DNA of 64,000 bases from Flexivirga aerilata (lineage in GTDB: Bacteria; Actinomycetota; Actinomycetes; Actinomycetales; Dermatophilaceae): NCBI RefSeq assembly GCF_013002715.1, contig NZ_JABENB010000002.1, positions 620,001-684,000 on the forward strand, in the 5' to 3' direction. Below, piece after piece: positions 27,553 through 36,738 of this stretch (position 1 is its first letter; each line of letters starts with the position of its first letter). A program made the translations under genes and the position numbers. The notes beneath the pieces are model-generated. The model was not told where the DNA came from. It made no database searches and saw only the letters and a list, made by a program, of their open reading frames with translations.

Positions 27553-28712
27553 GAGGAGGCAACTTTCAGCAGGCCGCGGAGGCGTTCGAGGTCGAACTCG
27601 TTGTCCTCGCGCAGGGATCGGATGATGGAACGGGCCTCGGCGAGCGCATCCTTGCCCGGAGCGACACCGAGGAAGTCGGGGGTGGCAGGCGGCCCCCACT
27701 GGGCCAGGCCGGAGGCGGACATCGGGGCCCAGCCCGGAGTGAGGTGGCAGTCGAACAGGTCGCCGTCGGCGAAATGTTCGACGAGGAAGCCGTCCGGGTC
27801 GCGCCAGTAGTCGAACAGCTGGCTGCCCTGGATGTGCCGGCCGATGCCCCAGGACCGCCGGTAGCCCTCGTCCAGCAGGTACTGCCCACCCGCGGCCATC
27901 GCGTCGAGGTCGGCGACCTGGTAGGCCGAGTGCACGTAACGGTTGGAGGGGCCGAGGTTCATCGCGAGCGTGTGGTGGTCGGCCGGTTCGTCGCCCCGGT
28001 CGCAGCGGATGAAGCTCATGGTCGGCCCGCGGTGCCGCTGCCCCTCGTAATAGAGGAAGTCGCTGACGATCAGCCCGAGGTTCTCGAGGTACCAGTCGAG
28101 CGCCTCGCCATACCGGGTCGACTGCAGCACCACGTGCCCGAGTCGTTGCACCCTGGCCGGTGCGCGCAGCGGCCGTTGCGTGGCGTTGACGCGGCGAGCC
28201 TCGCCGCCGAGGTTGAGCGCCAAGGGCGCCTGGGCAGGGAGCCGGGGGAGTTCGTGGGTGTCGGCGACGACCCGGACGGGCAGACCGCTCGGGTCGACCA
28301 GCTCGACCCCGACGCCGCCGATCGACTCCGGCAGCGGTCGCACCGTGGTCCGGTGCGCAGCGGCCAGCCGGAGCAGGTCGGTGGCGTCTGCGGCGCGGAA
28401 GGTCGGGCCGAGGAACCGGCTCTCGCGGCGTTTGCGGACGATCACGCACGGGCTGCCCGGATCGGTGCCGCGCAGCTGGAGTTCGTCGGGCGATGTCGCG
28501 GCCGTCACGAAGCCGAAGGCGTGCGCGAAGCGCTCGGCCGCGGCCAGGTCGGGCTTGGCGAACTCGAGCCAGGCGAGGTCGCGCACCTTGATGACCGGGT
28601 TGCGGTGCCGGCCGGGGTGTTCGCCGGGCAGGCCGCCCTGTTCGGAGTGGACGCCGCTGTGCGGGTCGTGAGCCTGGTGCCCGGGGAGTTCGCGCGGGGT
28701 CGTCGTCGTCAT
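27549..28712 (-). CDS. Extradiol-type ring-cleavage dioxygenase, VOC superfamily
   Basis: 387 aa with two VOC repeats (about residues 40-150 and 190-310). In the C-terminal repeat RLGHVVLQSTRYGEAL supplies the first His, DHHTLAMNLG the second and GFLVEHFADGD the Glu, the iron-binding triad of type I extradiol enzymes. The first 35 residues are His/Gly/Pro-rich and probably disordered. It likely opens a catecholic ring at the meta position. It is the first gene of the operon, with a palindromic operator 42 bp upstream. Confidence 0.82.
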   Translation of the reverse strand: MTTTTPRELPGHQAHDPHSGVHSEQGGLPGEHPGRHRNPVIKVRDLAWLEFAKPDLAAAERFAHAFGFVTAATSPDELQLRGTDPGSPCVIVRKRRESRFLGPTFRAADATDLLRLAAAHRTTVRPLPESIGGVGVELVDPSGLPVRVVADTHELPRLPAQAPLALNLGGEARRVNATQRPLRAPARVQRLGHVVLQSTRYGEALDWYLENLGLIVSDFLYYEGQRHRGPTMSFIRCDRGDEPADHHTLAMNLGPSNRYVHSAYQVADLDAMAAGGQYLLDEGYRRSWGIGRHIQGSQLFDYWRDPDGFLVEHFADGDLFDCHLTPGWAPMSASGLAQWGPPATPDFLGVAPGKDALAEARSIIRSLREDNEFDLERLRGLLKVASS

Positions 28713-28753
28713 CGCGCCACCACCTTCCTTACGAAGATGACTGTATCATCAAA

Positions 28754-28771
28754 ACTGATCATATGATCAGT
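28754..28771. promoter_or_regulatory. Palindromic operator upstream of the catabolic operon (TetR site 1)
   Basis: ACTGATCATATGATCAGT is a perfect 18-bp palindrome, 42 bp upstream of the dioxygenase start and between it and the tetR gene. The same core, ACTGATCANATGATCA, recurs at 29486 and 38898. A TetR-family dimer is the natural reader. Confidence 0.75.
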
Positions 28772-28853
28772 GAATCGGGTATGGCGATTCTGCCGATTCG
28801 ACGATTACGGCGATCCCGGCGATTGCGTCGCCGACCGGGGTGGTGTGCGTTCC

Positions 28854-29474
28854 TTACGCCTGGGGCGCCGGGGGAAGCTCGATCGCGCTGATGCGTTCGG
28901 CCTCGCGCCGGTCCAGGCCGAGCATGAGCAGCACCCGCCGGGCGAGGTCGGTCGCGGTCGACTCCGCGTCGAGGTCCTCGTCCTCGAGCAGCAGTTGCGC
29001 GGTGCCGAGGAACGCCCCGCCCACCATCATGAACAGGTGCTGCGGGTCTCCGACGAATCGTCCCTGCGCCACGCCGGCCGTCAGGTCCGCCAGCGCTCCC
29101 TGCCGGAACCCGCGGTCGATCGTCAGGATCCGGGGGCCGACCGCCAGTGCCAGCCGTGCGACCAGCGGCTGGGATCGCACCAGCACCAGCGCGAACCGGT
29201 AGCTGGTGGCGAACAACTCCGCGGGCTCGGTGAGTCCGACGGTCGCCACCGCGCGCCACTCGTCGAACATGTCGAGCGTCGCCAGCACGGCGGCGTCGAA
29301 CAGGTCCTCCTTGGATGCGAAGTGGTTGTAGAACGACCCGAAGCCGACATCGGCCCGGTCGGTGATCTCCCGGATCGTGGCGGCCGAGTTGCCCTCGGCC
29401 AGGAACTCCTGCGCCGATCGGATGAGGGCGGCCCGGGTGTGCGCCTTACGGCGATCGAGGCGTGAGGACTCCAT
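28854..29474 (-). CDS. TetR-family transcriptional regulator
   Basis: 206 aa. The N-terminal HTH reads TRAALIRSAQEFLAEG, then IREITDRADVGFGSFYNHF with KEDLFDAAV, the typical TetR layout. The C-terminal ligand domain is not diagnostic. It lies upstream of, and in the same direction as, the aromatic operon. The palindrome core ACTGATCANATGATCA occurs in front of its own start and in front of the operon, so it probably represses both and responds to a pathway compound. Confidence 0.88.
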   Translation of the reverse strand: MESSRLDRRKAHTRAALIRSAQEFLAEGNSAATIREITDRADVGFGSFYNHFASKEDLFDAAVLATLDMFDEWRAVATVGLTEPAELFATSYRFALVLVRSQPLVARLALAVGPRILTIDRGFRQGALADLTAGVAQGRFVGDPQHLFMMVGGAFLGTAQLLLEDEDLDAESTATDLARRVLLMLGLDRREAERISAIELPPAPQA

Positions 29475-29485
29475 GAGCCGATGCT

Positions 29486-29503
29486 ACTGATCAGATGATC
29501 ACC
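29486..29503. promoter_or_regulatory. Palindromic operator upstream of tetR (TetR site 2)
   Basis: ACTGATCAGATGATCACC lies 11 bp before the tetR start. Read on the minus strand, TGATCAGT is followed by AGCAT exactly as at the pucR site. TAGCAT could serve as a -10 box, placing the operator over the promoter. It implies autoregulation. Confidence 0.7.
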
Positions 29504-29582
29504 TCACCGGGGAGGTGTGGCCGCCCCGCGGGTCAGTCGGGCAATTCCTCGATGGTGACCGGCTCCCGTTCGGCGACGCCGT

Positions 29583-31004
29583 TCACACCGTGCCGGAAGC
29601 TGCTCGTCGACTCCACGTCACTGGCATCGGGCGCTTCCCGAGGCGGCGGACGAGCATCTGGGCCGCCTGGCTGATCCCTTCGGCGAAGGTCGGAAACGCG
29701 AATTCCATCTCAGCGACCGCCTCGATGCGCATGCCCGCAGCCATGCTCGTCGCGGCGACCTGGATGACCTCGGCGGAGTACTCGCCGAGGACGTGGGCGC
29801 CGACGATGCGGCGCTCTTGCGTGTCGATGATCAGCTTGCAGAAGCCGTTGGGGCGACCGTCGGCGATAGGCCGCAGGAGATCGTCGTAGCGAGCGACCGC
29901 CACCTCGCAGGGGTAGCGTTGCCGAGCTTGTTCCTCGGTCAGGCCGACCATGCCGTACTCCGGGTCGGTGAAGCTGCCGACGGGGACGACCTCGTGGGTG
30001 ACGCCTCGCGTCGGTCCTAGCACGGCGTTCTCCGCCGCGACGCGGCCCTCGTGGACGGCGCTCGAGACGAGCATGCTGTTCCCGTCGACGTCGCCGCAGG
30101 CGAAGATGTGCGGCGCCGAGGACTGCAGGTGCTCGTCGACGACGACATAGCCGCGATCGGTGACGACCCCGGCAGCCGCCGCGTCGACGAGGTCGGCGTT
30201 GCCTGGCCAGCCGACTGCGGTAATGGTGCGCTGGACGTCGACGACCCTTGGCGTCCCGTCGCGCAGTGACAGGCAGACCTGCATGCCACCGGGTCGAGCG
30301 TCGAGCTGGTCCACGGAGGCGCCGGTCACGACCGTCATGCCACGTGCCGTGAAGGCCGACGCGAGGCCGACGGAGATCGCGTGATCGGCCCGCGGAAGCA
30401 GTCGCGGCGCCGCGCCGATCAGGGTGTCCTGGCAGCCGAAGCCGTGCAGGATCGAGGCGAGCTGGCAGCCGGTGTCGGACGTGCCGACGATGCAGGCACT
30501 CGTGGGGATGCGGGTGATCGCGCGAGCGTCTTCGTAGGTGATCGCGAGCTCGGCCCCGGGCACGTCCAACCGCCCAGGGCGGCCGCCGATGGCGAGGATG
30601 ATCCGGTCGGCGCTCCAGGTTCGACCGTCGTCTGCGGCGATCGTGTGAGTCCCGACGAAGCGGAGGTCGCCGGTGTTTTCCGCGAGGGAGACCGCACCGG
30701 CCCGCAGGTGGTCGGCGAGACGCTTGCCCTCGTAGGCGTAACGCGCGACGCGATCGGCGTTGGCCAACGCTGCACCGACGTCGATCTCCGGACGGGGACC
30801 GGTCAGGCCGAATGCCGGCCACGACTCCCAGTCGCGGGCCAGCCGGGCAGCACGAGCCAGGGCCCGCACCGGGGCCGGTCCCCGGCTGAGCGCGGTCCCG
30901 CCGACCTGGTGACGCTCGACGAGGGTCACCTCCGCACCGAGCTCCGCCGCGTGCAGGGCCGCCGTCAACCCGGCCGGCCCGCCACCGACGACGAGGACAC
31001 GCAT
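29583..31004 (-). CDS. NAD(P)/FAD-dependent oxidoreductase lacking the redox disulfide
   Basis: 473 aa from ATG 31004. It has the full class I pyridine nucleotide-disulfide reductase layout: the FAD motif VLVVGGGPAGLTAALHAAE, a second FAD block FACGDVDGNSMLVSSA, and a dimerisation domain (FTDPEYGMVGLTEEQA). The CxxxxC redox pair is replaced (GGTALSRGPAPVRA), and the catalytic His near the C-terminus is Phe (FAFPTFAEGI). It cannot act as a disulfide reductase and may be a transhydrogenase-like or diaphorase enzyme. It is the last gene of the DyP cluster, 14 bp after the TPR gene. Confidence 0.8.
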   Translation of the reverse strand: MRVLVVGGGPAGLTAALHAAELGAEVTLVERHQVGGTALSRGPAPVRALARAARLARDWESWPAFGLTGPRPEIDVGAALANADRVARYAYEGKRLADHLRAGAVSLAENTGDLRFVGTHTIAADDGRTWSADRIILAIGGRPGRLDVPGAELAITYEDARAITRIPTSACIVGTSDTGCQLASILHGFGCQDTLIGAAPRLLPRADHAISVGLASAFTARGMTVVTGASVDQLDARPGGMQVCLSLRDGTPRVVDVQRTITAVGWPGNADLVDAAAAGVVTDRGYVVVDEHLQSSAPHIFACGDVDGNSMLVSSAVHEGRVAAENAVLGPTRGVTHEVVPVGSFTDPEYGMVGLTEEQARQRYPCEVAVARYDDLLRPIADGRPNGFCKLIIDTQERRIVGAHVLGEYSAEVIQVAATSMAAGMRIEAVAEMEFAFPTFAEGISQAAQMLVRRLGKRPMPVTWSRRAASGTV

Positions 31005-31018
31005 GCGCCCGCGCCGCC

Positions 31019-32089
31019 TCAGCGCACGTCGGGCGACGACGCGCCGACGGCGGCGCGGGCGCGCTCGACCACGGCGCGGGCGCGGGGCGTCTGGCGCATG
31101 ACCAGCGTCCACTGGGCGAGGCGCAGCGCCCGGCCGGGATCGCCACCTGCTCCCAGCCAGAAGTCCCCGGCGTGGTCGGCGTAAGCCTCCGGGTGGAGCC
31201 GCACGAGCTCGTCATACCGGCGCTTCGCCCGATCCCGCCAAACCCGGGCCCGGTCATGCTGCCCGAGGCCCCGCAGGGCGAGGGCAAGGTGCGCGGCGTA
31301 CTCCGGGTCGTCGCTCGTCTCCGCCACCGGGCGCAGGTAGCCGGCGGCTGCAGCGGCATCACCGCGGAGCAGCTCGATCTCCGCGAGGTGACCGGTGGCG
31401 GGCGCGTAGGCCGGGACTCGGCGCCGCGCCGCGTCGAATGCCTCGTGTGCAGCCGTGAGGTCTCCCTCCCGCATCCACATCACCCCACGCCGGAAGTCCA
31501 GCTGAGCCAGGGGGAAGGGCGAGACACCACGGTGCGCGTCGTGGGCCGCGGCGAAGGCCTGCACGGCTTCGGCGATGCTGCCGCGCTCGGCATACAGGAC
31601 GGCTTGCGCGCTGAGGCTGGCGAAGTCCGACTGGTGCGAAGCGGCGTTCTGCAGCAGGAGTTCAGCTTCCTCGTAGCAGCCGACCGCCTGCAGGATCGCT
31701 GACCGGTCCGCATCGAGGCCGTCGACGGACGGTTCGGCTCGGTGCGCAGCGTCGAGGTCGGACCAGGCGTCGGCGAACCGGTGCAGGGTCGCCCTGGTCC
31801 TGGCTCTTGCCGACAGGGCGATGGCGCTGTGCGGCGCGGTGGCGACCATCCGGTCGGCGACCTGGAAGGCCAGCTCGTAGTCGGCGACGCAGCCGAGCAG
31901 GTGCCCCCGCAGGGTCAGCAGATCGACGAGAGCGGCTTGCTGCTCGAGGACCCGGTGGGCAGCCGAGTCCGGTGACCCTGCCGGGAGTGCCTGCCCCGCC
32001 AGCATGTCGACCTGCGCGGTGAGGTTGGCCAGAGCGAGCGTGCCGTCCGTGGTCCGTACGTCGCCTCGGTCCATGACCGTCGCGGTCAC
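31019..32089 (-). CDS. TPR-repeat protein
   Basis: 356 aa, GTG start at 32089 overlapping the DUF4331 stop. It is almost wholly helical, with successive TPR-like pairs (for example ADYELAFQVADRMVATAP, IALSARARTRATLHRFADAW, GDLTAAHEAFDAARRR, AAHLALALRGLGQHDRA). There is no signal peptide. TPR proteins act as scaffolds. The overlap with DUF4331 suggests the two products work together. Confidence 0.75.
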   Translation of the reverse strand: MTATVMDRGDVRTTDGTLALANLTAQVDMLAGQALPAGSPDSAAHRVLEQQAALVDLLTLRGHLLGCVADYELAFQVADRMVATAPHSAIALSARARTRATLHRFADAWSDLDAAHRAEPSVDGLDADRSAILQAVGCYEEAELLLQNAASHQSDFASLSAQAVLYAERGSIAEAVQAFAAAHDAHRGVSPFPLAQLDFRRGVMWMREGDLTAAHEAFDAARRRVPAYAPATGHLAEIELLRGDAAAAAGYLRPVAETSDDPEYAAHLALALRGLGQHDRARVWRDRAKRRYDELVRLHPEAYADHAGDFWLGAGGDPGRALRLAQWTLVMRQTPRARAVVERARAAVGASSPDVR

Positions 32090-33249
32090 GGCGCCGGCTC
32101 TTCAGCGGCCGGCGGCAACAGGGAGCGGAGGACCGTCATCGCGTCCGGGGGCGTCGGGTTGGGGGCGACCAGGTAGGGGAAGGTGTGGGTCGCGGGCCTC
32201 GTCGCCTGGTCGACTCCGTCGCTGATCCGCTCACCGTCGACGCCGTTGACCAGGAGCGTGTAGAGGGTGTCCACGATGTCGTCGTTGGGCGCTCGGCCAC
32301 CGCAGGTCGTGTGTTCCCGCCCAACGAGTGCGGCGCGCTCGATCTCGAAGCTGCTGCTCTCGGAGAACGGCTTGGAGGTGTCGACGACGAGAAAGTCGGC
32401 GAAGAGCAGGTCGGTCAGGGGGTGCGTGCCGTGCTCGCCCGGCGGCCAGACGATGTCGCCGGCAAGGCGGTCGAAGAAAGCCAGGTTGGCGTCGAAGCGG
32501 GCACGGTAGGCGCCCTCGTAGTCCGGTCGGACGGCGAAGGCGTCCTCCTCGTTGTAGAGGTCCCGGATCTCCAGGTCGCGGTTGACCTGGTCGAACTTCT
32601 TGCTCGCGAGGATGACGTTCTTGATCTCCGGACGCCCCATGCGCTCCAGCCGTGTTGGTCGGCCACCCGCGATCACCGTCTCGCCGACCACCCCGAGCAG
32701 CGGACCGGCGTCGGGTCCGAAGACTGCTGCGGGGTCGATCTCGATGACGATGGCCAGGACGTTCGCGCCCTGCAGGGCATTGGACGCGCCCTCGGGCTGG
32801 AAGGCGAGCTGCTCGATGGCGTCGGTCGCGAGGACGCCCTTGAGGTCGATGAAGAACGGGTCGAGGCGGGGGCCGGCGAAGATCCGCACCCCGCCGGTCT
32901 CGGTCGGCTCGTCGACCGGGAACCGGAGCTGCTCCCCGCCGGGCAGCGTGCACGTGCCGGTCTGCGCCGACGGCTCGCTGCCCGCGCTCGCGCCCGGAGC
33001 GTCGAAGGTGACGTCGAGGGTGTATTCCTGGTCACCGACGGAGAAGCCCTGCCCGTCCCGTGCGACGGGTCGTACTCGGAAGCGGTAGACGAGCGCGTCC
33101 GAGAAGCGCGCCGCCGGGGCGGCCGCAGGGAACACATCGAGCGCCAGGACGAGACGACCGGGGCGGTCCGGGCTGGGGAAGGTGTAGACGTCCGCCACGT
33201 CAGAGGCTGGGTCGATGAGAATCCGTGGTCCGGAGAAGTGGTCAGCCAT
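32086..33249 (-). CDS. DUF4331 family protein
   Basis: 387 aa from ATG 33249. The N-terminus ADHFSGPRILIDPASDVADVYTF, ALDVFPAAAP, FAGPRLDPFFIDLKGV and GRPEIKNVILA are marks of DUF4331, a mostly beta family of unknown function. No signal peptide is seen, so it appears cytosolic, whereas many DUF4331 proteins are exported. It lies between the first DyP gene and the TPR gene in the same operon. Confidence 0.8.
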   Translation of the reverse strand: MADHFSGPRILIDPASDVADVYTFPSPDRPGRLVLALDVFPAAAPAARFSDALVYRFRVRPVARDGQGFSVGDQEYTLDVTFDAPGASAGSEPSAQTGTCTLPGGEQLRFPVDEPTETGGVRIFAGPRLDPFFIDLKGVLATDAIEQLAFQPEGASNALQGANVLAIVIEIDPAAVFGPDAGPLLGVVGETVIAGGRPTRLERMGRPEIKNVILASKKFDQVNRDLEIRDLYNEEDAFAVRPDYEGAYRARFDANLAFFDRLAGDIVWPPGEHGTHPLTDLLFADFLVVDTSKPFSESSSFEIERAALVGREHTTCGGRAPNDDIVDTLYTLLVNGVDGERISDGVDQATRPATHTFPYLVAPNPTPPDAMTVLRSLLPPAAEEPAP

Positions 33250-33284
33250 GGTGGGCTCCTTAGGCGGGTGAATGGGTTGTTGGG

Positions 33285-34613
33285 TCAGGTGTCGAGGTCC
33301 GCGATCCAACGCAGAGCGCTCAGGCTCGGAAGGAAGCAGTACTCGCCGCCACGGTTGACGACGAACGGTGGCAGTCCTTGGAAGCGGCGGCGGATCGGGG
33401 TGCGTGGAACGGTGAACTGTCCGTCGTCATTCGCGCCCACGAGCGGGTCTTTCTCGACGGGGACGCCGATGAACTTGCCATCGTTGACCCACTGCGCCTG
33501 GACGAACTCGAATTGCCGGGCCAGATGAGCGCCGATGAAGGCGAAGACGATGCCGCGGTCGGCGCCGTCATCCTCGTAGACACCCTGGGGCAGCGGTGGG
33601 CCGTAGTTGGTGCCGCGCCGGATCATCCGATGCAGCCGCACCTCGCCGGTGATGATCGCGTCGCGAGGGTTCATTCGCCGGGCGTGCGAGCCGAGCGGAC
33701 ACTTCAGGCCGCGCGGGTCGTCGCCGTACTGGAAGTCGTTGTTCCGGTGCGGGTCGGCCCCGAGCTCCGGGTCGTCCCGGTCGGGCGACAAAGGAAGTGG
33801 GGCGCCACTGGGCCAGCGGCCGACGACCTTGGCCGCCAGCAGCTCCTCGTCGGCTCGGTCGGCGGCACGGTCGCGCAGGTACTGACGGAAATCGGCGACT
33901 CGGGTGTGCAGCTTGCGGAAGGCGGCATAGGTGCCGCCTCGGCCCAGAATGTCGGGCTGCGGCACCGCCGCGATGCTGCCGGTCTCGTCTTCGAATCCCA
34001 GCAGGAACTCGCCCGCCTTCAACCGCTCTTCGCGGGAGTTGGTGCAGGGTATGGCGGCGCCCTCGATCGCCGGCTGGCCGATGCCGTCCTTGAAGCCGAA
34101 CGGCTCCCGCTCATTGGGCGCAGCAAAGACCTCCTGCTGCCAGATGGTCGCCACCCCGGGCAGATCTCGCAAGGCGTCGCGAGCCAAGAGCAGGATCGCC
34201 TCCAATCGGGGGGCATCGGGAGCCAAGCCGACCAGCATGAGGTGGACGTCTTTGGATCCCAAGGGACCCTCCCAGTTCGCTGGTGAGCTGTCGCCGACAT
34301 CGCCGAGCTCCGCCGCGCGAGCGGCCATGCCCTGCTGGAACTCGGGGGAGAAGGTCGCCAGAGAGTCCTCCGGCACGCCGATCGCGCGCAGGCCTTCGAA
34401 GCTGAACCCGATGGCGAGCGAGACCTGACGCTCGGCGTCGAAGGAAGCGACGGAGTCGAGCATCGGGAGCATCCGCTGCACGAGCGCTCGCGCCTGCCTG
34501 CGGTCGTCGATGCGCAACGCCAGATACGTGCCGGCATACGGCGTTGGGCGCGGCTGGAGTACCGCCGCTTGAACGTCGGCAAGATTCGGGACACTGCCGT
34601 GGTCCGTACTCAT
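33285..34613 (-). CDS. DyP-type peroxidase, copy 1
   Basis: 442 aa from ATG 34613. The distal catalytic motif is FGFKDGIGQPA (GxxDG; Asp near residue 171). The proximal heme ligand region is CPLGSHARRMNPRD, and the distal Arg lies in HRMIRRGTNYG. The final part resembles long B/C-type DyPs with FVQAQWVND. There is no Tat signal and no visible encapsulin-targeting tail, so it is probably a free cytosolic heme peroxidase. DyPs oxidise dyes, phenols and lignin-like aromatics with H2O2. It follows the small partner gene at 34702-35322. Confidence 0.9.
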   Translation of the reverse strand: MSTDHGSVPNLADVQAAVLQPRPTPYAGTYLALRIDDRRQARALVQRMLPMLDSVASFDAERQVSLAIGFSFEGLRAIGVPEDSLATFSPEFQQGMAARAAELGDVGDSSPANWEGPLGSKDVHLMLVGLAPDAPRLEAILLLARDALRDLPGVATIWQQEVFAAPNEREPFGFKDGIGQPAIEGAAIPCTNSREERLKAGEFLLGFEDETGSIAAVPQPDILGRGGTYAAFRKLHTRVADFRQYLRDRAADRADEELLAAKVVGRWPSGAPLPLSPDRDDPELGADPHRNNDFQYGDDPRGLKCPLGSHARRMNPRDAIITGEVRLHRMIRRGTNYGPPLPQGVYEDDGADRGIVFAFIGAHLARQFEFVQAQWVNDGKFIGVPVEKDPLVGANDDGQFTVPRTPIRRRFQGLPPFVVNRGGEYCFLPSLSALRWIADLDT

Positions 34614-34701
34614 GGTGTCGGGCAACCTCCAACACGGGTGTCGTGCACAGCGGGTCTACGGAAGGGGTGGGGTGCCCGCCCCCGCCTGCACGTGGACTGG
34701 A

Positions 34702-35322
34702 TCAGGAAGAGGCCAGGTCGAGTAGGGGCTTCAGCGCGGGGTGCGAGAGTGCCTCCTCGGCCGCGGGGTTGTCGAGCACCTGCTGGAACGCCTGGTCCAA
34801 CAGCTGCCCCTTGATGATCTGGGTCATCGTCACCGCGCCCAGAGGGTTGAAGTAGACCGCGGCCGGAGTCTGCCTGGACTGGATGATCTTTTTCAGGCCG
34901 GCGCTGGCTCTGCGGGCATTCGTCTCGAAGTCCGGGTGGTCCTTGTCCAGTGCGTCGATGCCGCCAGACTCCTCCAGCCACTGGACGATGACGTCGGCCT
35001 CGGTGGTGTGCTGCATCCAGTCAAAGAAGTGCGGGGCGCCGACCACCAGCAGGGCGTCTTCCAGGTAGGGGTCCCATTCGGTCTCGAAGGTCGTGGCCCA
35101 CAACAATTGGCGGCCTTCGTCGAAGATGACGTGGCGGGAGTCGCGCAGCCCGGTCCGGATGGTCTCGGCGGGGTCGGAGGTGCGCAGCACCTCGACGAAG
35201 CGGTCCAACGCGGCCCGCAGTTGCTCTTCGTGACCCGGCTTGACGCCGAAGAACGCCGCAAGCTCGGAAACGACGCCGTCGCTCGTGCCCTTGCCGGAGT
35301 TTTTCTCGATGGTCGATGTCAT
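34702..35322 (-). CDS. DyP-partner protein 1, unknown family (alpha/beta-barrel-like)
   Basis: 206 aa from ATG 35322 (AAGGAC upstream). I cannot name a family. It shares a layout with the 202-aa product at 36739-37347: SEL..(6)..KPG near the N-terminus, a strand pair ending LLWATTFETEWDPYLEDA, and a closing segment (IIQSRQTPAAVYF). These look like ferredoxin-type alpha/beta halves as in dimeric alpha-beta barrels, the fold DyP itself uses. It lies just upstream of a DyP gene, so it may be a partner or substrate-delivery protein. Confidence 0.55.
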   Translation of the reverse strand: MTSTIEKNSGKGTSDGVVSELAAFFGVKPGHEEQLRAALDRFVEVLRTSDPAETIRTGLRDSRHVIFDEGRQLLWATTFETEWDPYLEDALLVVGAPHFFDWMQHTTEADVIVQWLEESGGIDALDKDHPDFETNARRASAGLKKIIQSRQTPAAVYFNPLGAVTMTQIIKGQLLDQAFQQVLDNPAAEEALSHPALKPLLDLASS

Positions 35323-35383
35323 GAATGTGTCCTTCAACTGTTTCGCGAACTGTGCTGATCGAGACGTGTGTATGGCTGGCTGG

Positions 35384-36727
35384 TCAAGTCGATGGCTCTC
35401 GGCTCAGCCAGGCGATGGCCGAAAGGCTCGGCATGAAGAGGTACTCCCCGCCGAGGAGGGTGTTGAAGCTCTGGATGCCCTGCACGCGGCGGGGAGGGGT
35501 GCCGGGCACGGTGAAGTGGGCGCCGTGGTCCTGGCGGGAGATGAGCGGGTCCTTCTCCTTGTCGAGTCCGACGAAGTTGCCGGAGTTGACCCACTCGCTC
35601 TGCAGGAACTCGACGGTGTCGACGGCTCGCGCGCTGATCGCGATGAAGTCCAGGCCGCGGCTCTTGCCGTCGTCGCGGGTCACGTCCTCGGGGACGGGGT
35701 CGCCGTAGGACGTGCCCCGGCGGATGATCCGCCGGATGCGCGTGTCGGTGAGGATCGCGAGCTTCGCGTCCCGGGGGTTCATCCGCCGGGTGTGCGATCC
35801 GAGCGGAGTGCGCAGCCCGCGCGGGTCCCCGCTGTAGGTGAAGTCGTTCAGGCGGGTCGGGTCGTCGCCGAGCGCCGGGTCGTCCCGGTCGGGTGAGAGA
35901 GCGAGCGGGGCGCCGCTGCGCCACCGGCCCACCAGCTTGGCACCGAGCAGATCTCGCTCCTGCGCGGTGCCGGCGTGGTCGTGCAGGAAACGATTGAACG
36001 CCGCAACGTGGGAGTGGTACTTGCGGAAGACCACGAAGGTGCCGTTGCGGCCGAGCACGTCCGGACTGGGCATCGGGAGCGGCTGGCCGGTCTCGCTGGG
36101 GTAGCCCAGCACGAACTCGCCCGGCCGGATGGGCCGCCCGTCGCCGGGCATCGTCTCGGCGCCACTGCCTTCGACGGCCGGCTGCGCGAAGCCGTCGCGG
36201 TAGCCGAAGACGTTGAAGCCGGTCGCGCCGAAGTCCTGATGCGACAGCAGCTGAACGCCCGGCACCTGGTCCAGTTCACGCGCGTAGCCATCGACCGCCG
36301 CCTGCCACGCCTGCTCGCTGTCGGCATACACGCTGATCGCGAGGTGGGCGCGGCCGGTGCCGAACGGGAACTCCCAGTGCTCCGGCGCATTGGGGCCGGT
36401 GTCGCGCAGCCGCTCCGCCCGGGCCGCCATCCCCGCGCGGAAGTTCGCCGGGAATGACGCCAGGCTGCTCTCGGGGACGCCGAGAGCCACCAGGCCGGGA
36501 TAGCTGATCGCCAGCATGGTCCACGCTGGCACCGGCTCGTCCCATCGGGCCGCGGAGGTGATCCGGGGCGAGAGCCGCCGCAGCAACTCGCGGCCCGATG
36601 CCGGATCGGCGATCTCGAGGATCGCGTGGGTGCCGAAGTAGGGCTCGGGCCGCGAACGCAGGACGGCGGCCTGGATGTCGTCCAGCTCGAGCGTCGGTCG
36701 TCGGGTCAGGCGGCGGAACAGATCCAC
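35384..36727 (-). CDS. DyP-type peroxidase, copy 2
   Basis: 447 aa from GTG 36727, 11 bp after the partner-2 gene. Distal motif FGYRDGFAQPA, proximal heme region TPLGSHTRRMNPRD and distal IRRIIRRGTSYGD are complete. It is clearly related to copy 1 (SGAPLALSPDRDDP; DVLGRNGTFVVFRK) but diverged throughout, so this is an old duplication and not a recent one. No export signal or encapsulin tail is seen. Confidence 0.9.
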   Translation of the reverse strand: MDLFRRLTRRPTLELDDIQAAVLRSRPEPYFGTHAILEIADPASGRELLRRLSPRITSAARWDEPVPAWTMLAISYPGLVALGVPESSLASFPANFRAGMAARAERLRDTGPNAPEHWEFPFGTGRAHLAISVYADSEQAWQAAVDGYARELDQVPGVQLLSHQDFGATGFNVFGYRDGFAQPAVEGSGAETMPGDGRPIRPGEFVLGYPSETGQPLPMPSPDVLGRNGTFVVFRKYHSHVAAFNRFLHDHAGTAQERDLLGAKLVGRWRSGAPLALSPDRDDPALGDDPTRLNDFTYSGDPRGLRTPLGSHTRRMNPRDAKLAILTDTRIRRIIRRGTSYGDPVPEDVTRDDGKSRGLDFIAISARAVDTVEFLQSEWVNSGNFVGLDKEKDPLISRQDHGAHFTVPGTPPRRVQGIQSFNTLLGGEYLFMPSLSAIAWLSREPST

Positions 36728-36738
36728 GGGCGCGAACT

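Noticed and set aside
28754..28771. Reading the GATC-rich palindromes as Dam-type methylation sites
   Set aside because: The conserved block is much longer than GATC and occurs exactly at three promoters, which fits a protein operator better.
33285..36727. Encapsulin cargo system for the DyP peroxidases
   Set aside because: DyPs are common encapsulin cargo, but no encapsulin shell gene is in the window and neither C-terminus shows a Gly/Leu-rich targeting tail.
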